From the NCBI GenBank assembly GCA_019400425.1, contig JAFREE010000068.1, forward strand, positions 59,809 to 123,808: a stretch of DNA of 64,000 bases, given 5' to 3'. Source of the stretch: Hymenochaete sp. R1. Its lineage: Eukaryota; Basidiomycota; Agaricomycetes; Hymenochaetales; Hymenochaetaceae. The notes beneath the pieces were generated by a model. The model saw nothing but the letters and a program-made list of their open reading frames with translations. It was not told the DNA's origin and made no database searches. Position numbers and translations under genes: made by a program. Below, piece by piece: positions 48,843 to 60,110 of this stretch. How positions within the stretch are numbered: the first letter of the stretch is position 1; every line of letters starts with the position of its first letter.

Positions 48843-50082
48843 TCAGAACAAGTTGCCGTCCCACCAAAAGTTTTTATCGATCCGGGAACACTTGACTATA
48901 TCAGTAGTGACGTTCGCCAGAAGATCGAGGGACTCTTTATTTCGAAGAAGATAATCGGAAAATATCAAGGAGTAGTTGCCAATGGAGCAACTGCAGACCT
49001 GTATAAAGGATCGATTACTCGCGATAAAGAGGGGTCTGAAGTTGTTGCCTTGAAGCGGCTGCGTTTGCTGCTCACAGATGAAAGAAGCGAACAGTTTAAC
49101 GTACGTACGCCCCCATACTAGTCTCTTTCTCTAAACCTGACGGTGACCCTGGCCATTTATAGGCTTTCGAGAAGGAAGTATACACGTGGCAGAAAATCAA
49201 CAAGATCAACCATCCGAACGTTCTGCCCCTGATAGGTTTCACAATTGATGCTGACACAGGCTATCCCGTGTTTGTGTCAAAATGGATGCCGAATGGAAAC
49301 TCGCTGCAATACGTCAAGAACAACAATATTTCGCCTGAAAGACTTTTGGCGCTGGTACGATTATGTTTAACTGCCAAACGCACTTCTGTTTTTTTTTCTG
49401 TGTAGATCCAAGGCTTGGCGGATGCCCTATTTCGCATGCATGAAGCCGGTATAAGGCATTCAGACCTTAAACCTGTCAGTTGCCTTTCTATCTATTTTCA
49501 AACTCTCAATTTAACGCGAGTCCTGAAGGAGAACGTCATGATAGACTCTGAAGGAAATGCTAAGTTATGCGATTTTGGAACGTGCCGTATCATAAGAGCC
49601 AGCATCCAAGTTGCACCGCCCTCGATCACTCCAAAGGGTACACTGGGATATCTCGCACCAGAGTTATCATCTTCGTGAGTAGATTAATCTTATTGCGCTC
49701 TCCATTTTATCTGAGCATGCTCTGGGGATCTAAACGTGCCTGATAGATCCGATTACAACGACAAGGTCGACGTCTTTGCCTTTGGCATGCTAGTCTACGT
49801 ACGTGGGGATGATCAGAAATGAATTCCAAATGTCCTCTGTACAAACTCAATTTATTATAGGCACTTTGCGCGAAGGAGCATCCCTTTTCTGAAAAAGGAT
49901 TAGTAGGGCCAGCAGCGGGAAAGGCTATATCCGAAGCCATCGAGAAGGGCGATTTCCCCAAATTCCCTGAGATTGCTGAACCCATTGGAAAATTGCTCCG
50001 TGAAGTTTATAGGCAATGCTTGATCATGGACCCGATCTCGCGCCCAAGTATGAAGGAAGTGGTCGAATTGCTACACCAGTAG
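48831..50082 (+). CDS. Single-unit TKL-like protein kinase with duplicated start region
   Basis: Starting at the second ATG, MPHASEQVAVPPKVFIDPGT, six exons give 317 residues (first exon 48831-49100, last 49861-50082). Catalytic residues are present: VALKRLR, FEKEVYTW, HSDLKP/EN, CDFGTCR, APEL. Unusual details: the C-lobe reads DVFAFGMLVY where other units have DVWAFGMLIY, and the alpha-C exon has three extra codons (KINKINHPN), as in the 31.4-kb gene. Starting at the first ATG (48741) would add 30 residues, MPHASRVWVTLKASLLYFPS then LIITFCTPTT, which are hydrophobic enough to act as a weak signal anchor. The shorter form fits the family. Confidence 0.9.
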
Positions 50083-50867
50083 ACTAGCTGGATGTTACGG
50101 GCGAAACTACATAATGTCCGCGTGCCATCCCCAACTCCCTCCCTCCTCCTTCCCCTCCTCTTCTTTGTAAAAAACGAATCCTCATTCTTCGTCAGCGTAT
50201 TCAATAAAGTTGAAGTATCCCAGAAATGAAACGCGCATGTGTTCTGAAGTCGGCCATGAGCGAATGGGCGGACGTTTTTCCCGAGTCGCTGATTAGGATA
50301 TGATTGTGCACGTACGCTGCCAGCAAAACAATTCTTCAAGAATCGTTTGGAGCGATCCGACTTTTATGAAAGAAATGAGATACAAGAACAATGATCGTCT
50401 CGCAGTTACCAACAATCATCATTCACGGACGTCCAGCGTAAGGACAGGCTGTCCTCAAAGTGCGCGACACGTATCGTCGTATGGTCCGGTATGGATATTG
50501 AGTTGAGTTATCATTTCGGGTGCCTGTCAAGCGCTTTGAGTGGGAGACGGCCAAGCGGTCGTCGGGGTCATATATTTGGCATTAGTCGAGCCTTTACTAG
50601 TAGTCCGCGGCTGATGAACATTCAGTTGTTGACGGAAAACGTAGGGAGGAAATACACACAGTTTTTGGTAAATGGACGACTCGGAGAACTAGTACTGCGA
50701 GAGCTCAATCGAAATGTTCAAACAATGCGGACACCTGAGGGTCCGGATGATTACGTCATTAGATATGATTACGCCCCGCCCCGATCATATCAGCGTGAGA
50801 AAACGTAGGAAAAGAGCGAGGCTCAACTCACTTCTCGCTTGCCATCTGACTTCACGTTCTGTGCACA
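50083..50867. other. Intergenic region, no supported gene
   Basis: 3' flank of one kinase gene and promoter of the next. No recognisable coding sequence. Confidence 0.45.
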
Positions 50868-51975
50868 ATGGGTGCAGGCCAAAGCAATCCGACAGATCTC
50901 TCCCAATCTATCGTGTCTAGAGAAAAGACGCCGAAGGGCATGGCAACGTTCGATGACGTATACAAAGGAATAGCAGACATTCCGGGTCGCGGAGAAGTAA
51001 CCGTCTCACTAAAAATCATACGTATGCTACCAGGAACAGCGAAAACAAAAGAGGTACGTCTCGTCACGGTAACTTTGCCAACTGTCTGATAAATTGGACA
51101 AATTTGAAGATATTTGAAGGCGAAACGAAACTTTGGTCAGGCCTCTGTCATCCGAACGTACTTCCTCTACTAGGTTACGCTTACGATGCAGAGACGGGAT
51201 ATCCTATTCTTGTTGCAGAATGGATGGCAGGAGGAAACGCCTTGGATTTTGCGCGTGCAAAAACAACATCTATTTCACAACTGTTGGTATTGGTGAGTCG
51301 CTGGTCCTAAGTCAGCTGGAGTAGTATTTTGATGCCCAGGAGTGTTAGGCATCTGGCGTAGCCAAAGGACTAGAATACATGCACAGCCGTGAGGTGATTC
51401 ATTCGGATCTCAAACCGGTTAGTCGTTAACTTTCTCTACGTTATTTAAACTCCTTTCAGCGGTGTAATTGCAGGAAAACATCGTCCTCTCAATCGATGGG
51501 AAAGCGATGCTTTGCGACTTCACTTGTAATCGAATCATTCTGGCGACGCAGTCCATTGAAAGCCCGGGTCCAAGCTCTGCCGGGTCTTGCGAATATCTGG
51601 CTCCGGAACTACTTTCTTTCGATCTGGCACAACCTTACAAAACTCATTCGAAGGAGGCTGATGTTTGGGCGTTCGGGATGATACTATATGTGCGCATGGT
51701 CCATATCTGACACACCATAAGTCAGGTCTTAACCTCTTTTTTTTCGTAAGGCGCTCTGGGCAAAGGAGCATCCCTATGGTGGTGTCAAAGGCAGGGCGGC
51801 TGAAATGGCCGTGATGTCATCCATCGTGAAAGGGAACTTGCCGAAATTCACCAAAAGCGATAATGGGAAGGATATGCCAGAGGTTGAACGATTCAAGCAA
51901 ATTTGCTCATTATGTTGGAAAAAAGACCCGAGATCTCGACCGAACATGAAAGACGTCATCTCGCAATTGTGCTAG
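50868..51975 (+). CDS. Divergent single-unit kinase-like protein with predicted N-myristoylation
   Basis: It begins MGAGQSNPTDLSQS, a good N-myristoylation sequence (Gly2, Ser6), so it may be membrane-attached; this is inference from the motif. Exons are 50868-51053, 51110-51292 and three more. The fourth intron of the family is absent: LLSFDLAQPYKTHSKEADVW is read through without interruption. The N-terminal segment before the kinase fold is shortened. VSLKIIR, FEGETKLW, HSDLKP/EN and APEL are kept, but DFG is DFT (CDFTCNR), which removes the glycine that lets the magnesium-binding loop move. Activity is doubtful. The end is KDVISQLC*. Confidence 0.87.
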
Positions 51976-52342
51976 CCCTTCTCCATCTAATGTTTGTTAT
52001 CTATGCGTAGCCTATACGGTATGGGTTCTCTTTATTGACTTTACACTGTATCGCTAATTTGGAAGGGAGATATAACCTTTATCCTAGTACAAATACTATT
52101 TCGTTTCGCACGGGCAAGCTGCCTCGATGTATGTATCCGCCATACTCATATCCGCGCCCGGTATCCATGGGATGCAGTAAATTTTTCAGGGCGCATCACG
52201 CTTTCGAAGATAACACGCGAAGCTTAGTGCAATCACGTCTTCCATAAACCGCTGGTAGTAGGCGGTTAGTGTCGGCCTCGCGTTTGACTGAGTGCATTCA
52301 AAGGCATGCTTTTGACTCTTCAGGATGTAATCTGCGACTCAC

Positions 52343-52743
52343 CATAACTCCACCATAAACGATATTATCCTGTTCTCAGACACTCCCTCCGCATACGTTG
52401 TGATATTCCTGGAAGTCGATTGGCCTTCATTGATCTTTGCATTTGAAATAACGGCTTCGTTACTATCGTCTGTGGGTATGTATACGGCGATGTCGATGAA
52501 TGAGGGGTCCTACGAGAAAGGATATCGACGATGAAAGCGAACCAATGGTGGAAGAACGCTGAAATGTATCGGTCCTATAATGGAATGAAGGACGTCATGT
52601 TCCGGTTTAAGGGTACGATGTAGCATGCATTGGACGCGAGGCAGTGACAGATAGGTTCTTGGACTTGTAATGCGTCTTGAGAGTTCGAATTCAAATCTCG
52701 AATGAGGCATGAGTGGCGACTCTTCTTCGTGCGCGCCCATCAT
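52343..52743 (-). CDS. Possible small gene or gene fragment, unknown
   Basis: A 167-nt open stretch (52343-52509), bounded by a TCGTAG acceptor and a GTGAGT donor, codes DPSFIDIAVYIPTDDSNEAV and then ISNAKINEGQSTSRNITTYA, which has natural-looking composition. An upstream frame (to 52743) may hold the preceding exon. I do not recognise the family and cannot fix the ends. Confidence 0.22.
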
Positions 52744-53836
52744 CTCGTTGAGAATAGAAGTACTGGTGCCTAGTAAATTCTTCCGGCGGGACGCAGTAGT
52801 ATCCTCAATTGGAGTACGTGGGCGACCCGAAAAGAAGTCAATGTCATAGAATTAGAGGTGATCATACCGCAGTTTACAGGACATAAAGATGTCCGAGAAG
52901 TACATGCGCGTCACTAGATAGAGTCTGCCAAAGCTATACACTCGTTCTTTGGAGGGCCTTGAGTTCATTACTCGCTAGTCGTTGCTTAACAGAAAGACAG
53001 ACGAGCTTTATTTTGAGCTGTTCGATGGGATGGGTGTGAGACGAACGTTGATGAAGAGTATCATGAAAAAAAGCGAGTGCGACGCACTTAGCGGCACTAG
53101 TACTGAGACAGTGATCGTCGCAGATGATCGTCACTTATGATTCAAGACAGCCAGGGCGACGTTTTCTTCCAATCTCCCTCCATATCAGTTTCCGTCCCTT
53201 CTCTCTAAACCCAACAATTGACCTTATCAACGCACTTATTCCAAATGGCTCGAATGGCGGATCCACTGTTGTTCTCGGGCTATGTATACCTTAGATGTCG
53301 GTAACTTTCGCCCAACAAAGTCTTCCGCCGAGGCAACCTCTCACACTGTCACCTTTTGGTCCACCACGCAGCAAACGCTCAAGCCCCACTTCTCAGAGAA
53401 GAAGTCAGAAAGTTAGACGCGGAATGGCCCTGGTAATAATAGCTTTGGATTACTTCTGCCGTTATATTGAACATCGAGCAGGTAAAGGTAATTGCCTGGC
53501 CATGAGTAGTCAAGTCTCCCTACGCCGTATTCCGAACTTTCAATGGAGAAGTCGACAACCTAGCGGTTAGCAATACGGATAAGGTGTGTATATGTCTATT
53601 GTGCACGGAACACGAGGTGAATTAACTCTCTACGCATTTCTTCGCTAAAAACGGACCATTGACTGCCTCCGCCGCAAGTCAGTTGACCAAGGGTACGTTG
53701 ACATCAACGACCCCTCATGTTCATGTACTGCAACTCATTCATTTGCTTTTTGAGATTAATTTGAGATGAAATCTGTGGTTGCTTTTTTCTGAGAGCCGTG
53801 CATATGCGTCGGTGTTCCTAAAGCTCGGCCCCTCAT

Positions 53837-54294
53837 TCATAAAACAGACTGTGAGTTGAACGAAATATATTTCTGCCGGACGTCTGTCTCTAACGTCTGC
53901 CCATAGTTCTCTATGGAGAAATGAATGTCTTTGTCCGTGAGAGCGATTAACGAGCGCTTCATGGCCTCTTCCTCGACGTCATCTCTGCTCCTATATGATA
54001 TTGTCGGACCATCGACTTCTCCGACAATCGCTCGGTCTATCGTGGGGTTGGGGTTTGTATCGTTAACATGTATCAACCATCAGAGTGCAGGCAATTGCAT
54101 CCGAACCTAGCTACTTCCCGCTTCTCAGTGTTATCTTTTAGGATGACCACTAAATTCGTTAAGCTCTCTGCGGTATTGACCATCCATGTTCGTTTTCGGA
54201 AGATTGGGAAGAATGCTGATTCCACCTTAAGATGGGATATGCACATGCATGCTTTTTTGCGGTAAGTCTGCTGGCTTATCGTAATCAAAATCAA
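53837..54294 (-). CDS. Possible small gene, unknown
   Basis: Two frames join across a plausible intron (about 54058-54018): FFPIFRKRTWMVNTAESLTN, then LVVILKDNTEKREVARFG, then AIVGEVDGPTISYRSRDDVE, ending SFNSQSVL*. Composition is natural, but the start and family are not known. It could be linked to the exon at 52.4 kb. Confidence 0.25.
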
Positions 54295-54580
54295 TGCGTA
54301 CGAACCCTCTTATCTACAGCTACTTGTTCCGTGTTTTCTTGCAGAAGAAAAGTCAACTTTTTCCGTACTGAAGTACGGATTGATTAATTATATGGACTTG
54401 ACGGGGAATCGGTCCATTGCTTTTTTTTTTCTATTTTTATGATATGCGCGTTTTCAATTCATTTCTTTTCATAACCGTCTATAAGTTTCATTTAGGTAGG
54501 CCTTAATTTGTGTTCAAGTACCGGAGCCACTTGAATCACTTGATTATCGTTTCTGCCTCGCCTTTCAAGCATGTACAACG

Positions 54581-54591
54581 TTACTTAAAGC
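54581..54591 (+). promoter_or_regulatory. Core promoter motif (TTACTTAAAGC)
   Basis: It lies about 55 bp before the ATG at 54642 and is preceded by GCCTCGCCTTTCAAGCATG, nearly the same as the block before the genes at 31375 and 45081. Confidence 0.55.
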
Positions 54592-54641
54592 TGGTCAGCT
54601 GCGGCTGCTGCATGCAGAAACGCTACTACGCTCGTATAGCC

Positions 54642-57600
54642 ATGGTCCACAACCAGCCAAATGTCGCTATACGGGCAAAAACTTATATCACACCCAAGGC
54701 TCTTGATCGTGTTACTCACTGTGTTCGCAATAGGATCGAGCAGCTGTATCTATCTGAAAAACAAGTGGGGACGAAGCAGAGTGTCATTGACCAGGGATCA
54801 TCGAGCGACTCGTTCAAAGGAACCATAGAGCGGGACAGCAAGAGAACTGAAGTTGCTTTCAAGAGACTTAGGATCATTCTTGGGGGAAAGGAGAGTAAAG
54901 AGGCCACGGTAAACATTCCGCTGTGCTATCCACGATTATCGATCATTCTGATTTAGCCTGCAATAGTCTTTTGAAAATGAGACATTCATATGGCAGAGCC
55001 TGCAAAACCACCCAAATGTTTTGCCTATCTTGGGATTTATGGTCGATGCTGACACAGGGTATCCGGTTCTAGTGGCGGAATGGATGGAGAACGGGAATGC
55101 ATTGATCTACGTTCAGACTAGTATTGTCCCATCTGACCAGCTTATGGAACTGGTATTGGATTTACCTGCGCATCTAGACTAGCTCATTTACTAATGCGTA
55201 CTATTAGGTTCAAGGTGCTGCTCGTGGGCTCGCGTTTCTTCACAAGGAAGGCGTTGTACATTCAAACCTTAAACCGGTCAGTGCTTTATGGGTGATCGTT
55301 CAATAAACTCTATTTATTCAATTTTGAACAGGAAAACGTTTTGGTTTCATCAGATAGAACTGCGAAGCTGTGCGACTTCACTGCGAGCCGAGTCCTGGCT
55401 GATTGCCTTTCAGGTTCACGTGCTGCCGTTTCTACAAAAGTTAGCATGGACTACTTAGTCCCCGAGCTCTTAGAGGTCGAGTAAGTGGTCGCCATTTCAA
55501 GCACACAAAAAAATGCGCCACTTATCATGCATCGTAGCCTGCAGTCCACCAAAGAATCTGATGTTTGGGCATTTGGTATGCTGACCTATGTAAGACTATT
55601 CAAATGTTATTCAGCATATTCGCTGAAAGCGTTGAGGAGTAAAGCTAAATTGATACATACATACATATATATGATTGTAGGCTCTTTTCGCAAAGGCCCA
55701 TCCGTTCAGCACCGGTTCGAAGACAGGAAACGCCGCCGAGTATGCCATTTGGATGGCTATCAAAGGTGGCGAGTTTCCAATCTTCCCCGAAACAGTCGAG
55801 TCTGAGGGTGCGCAACTTCGCGAGGTCTACAATCGATGCTTGGAGAAAGACCCATTCTCTCGTCCGACAATAGACGAAGTGATTGCACTGTTACAAACTC
55901 GCGTCGGGTCAGCGGTCCATATCAAGCCTGAAGCTCTTGACCGCATCGATCATCGTGTTCACGCTCGGATCAAGCATCTATATCTTTCCATTGAAAAGAT
56001 TGAACGAACGCAGGAAGTCGTTGAGGTGGGAACAACGAGTGATTTGTTCCGGGGATGGATATATCGTAGCGAGAAGAAAGTTGAAGTCGCATTCAAGAGG
56101 TTACGTATCAGCCTTGAAGCTGAAGATGGTAATAACGCATCGGTGCGAGTTTTCCTCCGTTTCCGAGATTGCCCTCTTTCTAAATATGCTCAGACATTTG
56201 AAAATGAGGCTTATATCTGGTCTAAGCTGGACCACCCGAACGTTCTACCTCTAGTGGGTATCACTGTGGATTCCGGAACAGGATATCCCGTGCTCGTGGC
56301 GGAATGGATGAAGAATGGGAACGTGTTGTCTTACGTTCAGAAGAACGTCCTTTTAAATGATGAAGTTTCGAAATTGGTATCGATCTCGTTTATTTATAAA
56401 AATGCAGCTCCGAGTCTCATTCTTACAAATAGATTAGCGACATCGCTGAAGGTCTTGCTTATCTGCACGGGAAAGAAATCGTGCATTCTGACCTCCGACC
56501 CGTAAGTACATTTGCATGTTTTTGTAAATATGACCCTCTTTGACTCCGAAACGAACAGGAAAATGTGGTCATTTCCTTGGAGGGACGCGCAAGGCTGTGC
56601 GATTTTGGCGCGAGTCGAGCACTGGTGGCCAGTATCTCTGTCGCTGGTCAATCAAATACTCAAAAGGACGCCATAAGTTATCTAGCACCTGAGCTGTTAG
56701 TAGACGTGTATGCCGTTCAATCACCTAAAATATTTTGATGTATACGGGACTCACTACTTGTTTTAGTCCACAGAGTAACAAAGAGTCTGACGTTTGGGCA
56801 TTTGGCATGCTGATCTACGTAAGTCTGTTCTTGATGGATTCTGTGAAAATGGTACGAACTCTTCCTGTACTAGGCTCTATCCACAAAATCGCATCCGTAC
56901 AACTCAGGGGAGAAGAGTGCGAAGCGCTTCGATTTTGGGATTCGGAGAAACATTGTGAACGGACAACTTCCCAAGTTCCCGGAATCGACTGACTGTGTGG
57001 GAAAACGACTTTGCGAAGCTTACTATTGGTGCTTGCAAAAGGAGGCCAAGGCTCGTCCATTAATGAAGGAGATTGTCATAATGTTGCATTTGCCATATAA
57101 TCTGGACTGTGTTGAGAAGCGTGTCCGTATCAGAATATGGGGCTTGTACCTGGTCGAAGAGATAGTTAAGCAGGGTCCAGCTGTAGCAATGGGAGCAGCA
57201 GGTGATTTGTTTCGAGGAATCCTGGATCGCGACAACAAGAAGACTGAGGTTGCATTGAAAAAGCTTCGGATCAGCCTTACAGAAGGTAAAAACAAAGATT
57301 CCTTAGTATGTACTTCAATCTATCGTATACATTAACGAATCTGATTGAGTCCGTTGATAGACGTTTGAAAAGGAGATATACATATGGCGAAGGCTGAGTC
57401 ACAAGAATATCTTACCATTAATTGGTTTTAAAGTCGAAGGGGACTCGGGCTACCCCATTCTCGTCTCAGAATGGATGGCGAACGGAAATGCCTTGTCATA
57501 TGTTCAAAAAAAAGGCATTTCGTCTGACCGGATCATGGAATTGGTATTGTTGTCGTGCATTCAGCATGTCCCACTCTCATGCCTCTTTACAGGTTCAAGA

Positions 57601-59567
57601 TGTCGCTAATGGCCTCGATTATCTGCATAAAGAGGAGATTGTGCATTCAGACCTAAAACCTGTATGTGAATTTTATTGACCATTTACGGCCATCCTGATT
57701 TATATTCATAAGGAAAATGTCGTGATAGCTGCGGATGGGAGCGCTAAGCTGTGCGACTTTGGTACCAGCCGCATCTTGGTGGCTAGCATTTCGATTGCAC
57801 TCCTTTCACATACAGCGAAGGGGACAATTCACTATTTGGCACCTGAGCTTTTGGTTGACGAGTAAGCATATAGCCATATTGCGCAAACATTCTGCTTACT
57901 GAATATCCCGCAATCGTAGGCCCATCTACACCAAAGAAGCAGACATCTGGTCTTTTGGCATGCTTATTTACGTGAGCGAAATCATATATGATTGCCACAA
58001 GTCTGGATCATTTAAGGTTCTGTTTCATAGGCCTTTATTACCAAGTCCCACCCATACAGTAAAAAGGGGCCGGCTGCGAGAGGGTTTGACCATGCCATTT
58101 GGACATCAATTAAAGATGGCAAGCTCCCCGAGCTCCCCGAGCCAAAGGATCCTGTCGGGAAGTATCTATCAAGTCTCCACGTTCAATGCTTGGAGAAGGA
58201 TCCCAAGTCTCGTCCGAAAATGCACGCAATTGTCTCTATGGTGCAAAAACCAATGCTTTCCGAGCCAAAGGTTCATATCAAACCGATGGCTCTCAGTAGC
58301 ATAGATCAACGTGTTCGAGCAAGGATTGAACATTTGTATTTGTCAGATGAGGATATCGAGAGGAAGCAAGAAGCGGTCGACATGGGGGTAACGAGCGATC
58401 TGTATCAAGGAACCATACGTCGAAACGGCGAAATGACTGGAGTTGCTTTCAAGAGATTGAGGATCAGCCTCGAAGAGAATAACGGCAAGGACGCTTCCGT
58501 ACGTATTATGTATTACTTCGGAAACAAACCGTACAAATTGAGTAACATTATCAACAGACATTCGAGAGAGAAACTTATATTTGGAATAAGCTGAATCATG
58601 CGAACATTTTACCTCTCCTGGGATTCACTGTCGATGCTGAAACAGGGTACCCGGCCCTTGTCACAGAATGGATGAAAAACGGGAACGCTTTATCGCACGT
58701 CAAGAGAAGCGACATTTCATTAAATAAGCTTTTGGGTCTGGTATTGTTCCCTTTCGCACCTACCTTAAACTATGTCATCTTACGCCTCTGAACAGATTTA
58801 AGACATTGCTCACGGTCTTGATTATTTGCATAGGGAAGGTGTTATACATTCGAATCTCAAGCCAGTGAATAATTTCTTTTCACACGTTTACTGCTGCCAA
58901 TTTCTCATTTCCAAATGTACAGGAAAATATTCTCATCTCATCCAGCGGAACTGCAAAATTGTGTGACTTCGGCTCGAGCCGTATTCTGGTGGCTAGCATC
59001 TCGATTGCAGGTCAGCAGGCCACTCAGAGAGAGACCGTGGATTACCTCGCACCAGAACTTTTGGTTGACCAGTAAGTGGGAAATCCCGTAGAACATTAAA
59101 TCAAGTTTAATACCTGTCATCCCACCTAGGCCACAGAGCACCAAAGAATCTGACGTTTGGGCATTTGGGATGGTCATTTATGTAAGTACACTGACGGTAG
59201 TTTTGTCCGAATACGACGTTCCTTACGCCTCTTGTTGTCATAGACTCTTTTTGCAAGAGCACGCCCGTACAGCACAACGGGTCATTCTGGGCAAATGGCG
59301 AGGTTTAAGGCTTTGTCTGCCATCACGAATGGTGAATTGCCTAAGTTTCCTGATGTCACCGAATCTGTGGGAAAGCGGCTTTTCGACATATACAAACAAT
59401 GCACAGTAAAGGAAGCTGCGGCTCGCCCAGCCATGTCGGCAGTAATCGAAGTACTGAACCATGACGACATTGTAGACGGTAAACGTTCTAGTGTGAAAGA
59501 TAGTAACCCGCGGAACACGCACTCCAGTCTATTTTCACTAAAGAGAGTTTGGGGTGGAATTGAATGA
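54642..59567 (+). CDS. Four-unit protein-kinase concatemer (pseudo + active + active + pseudo) with an in-frame stop in unit 4
   Basis: The start is MVHNQPNVAIRAKTYITPKA. Fusion exons are 55681-56142 (462 nt), 56874-57305 (432 nt) and 58031-58498 (468 nt). Unit 1: HSNLKP, DFT and VPE for APE, so pseudokinase. Unit 2: VAFKRLR, HSDLRP/EN, CDFG, probably active although KP is RP. Unit 3: VALKKLR, HSDLKP/EN, CDFG, intact. Unit 4: HSNLKP/EN with CDFG kept. In unit 4 the exon after LLGL begins ATT TAA GAC where sister units read IxD (for example VQDVA), so TAA at 58799-58801 ends the protein after the N-lobe of unit 4. Sequence beyond is otherwise undamaged up to RVWGGIE* at 59567. CAA to TAA is a single C-to-T change, so the stop looks recent. 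Confidence 0.85.
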
Positions 59568-60110
59568 TTTTTTTCTTTTGTGTTTTCCATCCTTTCAATC
59601 ACTAGTAAGAACCATTTGCGTAAAAAACTGTAGGCGATTTTATTTTGGGACCCACGCTTGTTGATATAGTTAGTACAAAATAAAATAAGTTTGATTTAGC
59701 GAAAGTTCGCATAAATCGGATTAAATGAGATCCTTCCCATCATCTCATTTTCTATGACGGATACCGTATGAACAGGTAGAATTTGAAGGGCGCATCAAAT
59801 CAATTCGTATCGTCATTTACAACGGTAACATCAGTACTGTTACCTTGTGTGTTCATCGAATGCGATGAACATTAATTAGTGGGAATGAGGGGGTTGGAAC
59901 GGACTATCATATGTCACTCTATTGAGCCGGAATTACTCTACGAAAAACTTCTTTTAAAAATCCGAACTCGACTTATACATTGCGGAATGAAAGAAAATAT
60001 GACTGATATTATGGAGATTTTTTGGTCTCATTTATCCATCGCGATGTTTACTTTGTTCACGGTATCTACTTGCAAAGATTCGATCGTATTTCGGAGCCAG
60101 AGTACACGCA
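59568..60110. other. AT-rich convergent intergenic region
   Basis: It lies between two convergent kinase genes and contains AATAAAATAAG-type polyadenylation-like sequence near 59680. No gene is seen. Confidence 0.5.

Larger units (their letters stand above)
51976..54641. other. 2.7-kb region with possible small minus-strand genes
   Basis: Between a single kinase gene and the second four-unit kinase gene. Two minus-strand stretches look coding (listed separately with low confidence). No family was recognised. A TTACTTAAAGC core promoter for the next gene lies at 54581-54591. Confidence 0.4.

Noticed and set aside
52590..52700. Possible tRNA (GTTCGAATTC stretch)
   Set aside because: The T-arm-like GTTCGAA has no matching acceptor stem or anticodon arm at tRNA spacing.
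54642..59567. C-to-T stops as repeat-induced point mutation (RIP)
   Set aside because: RIP would scatter many C-to-T changes over both copies. Here the surrounding units are otherwise intact, so ordinary point mutation is enough.
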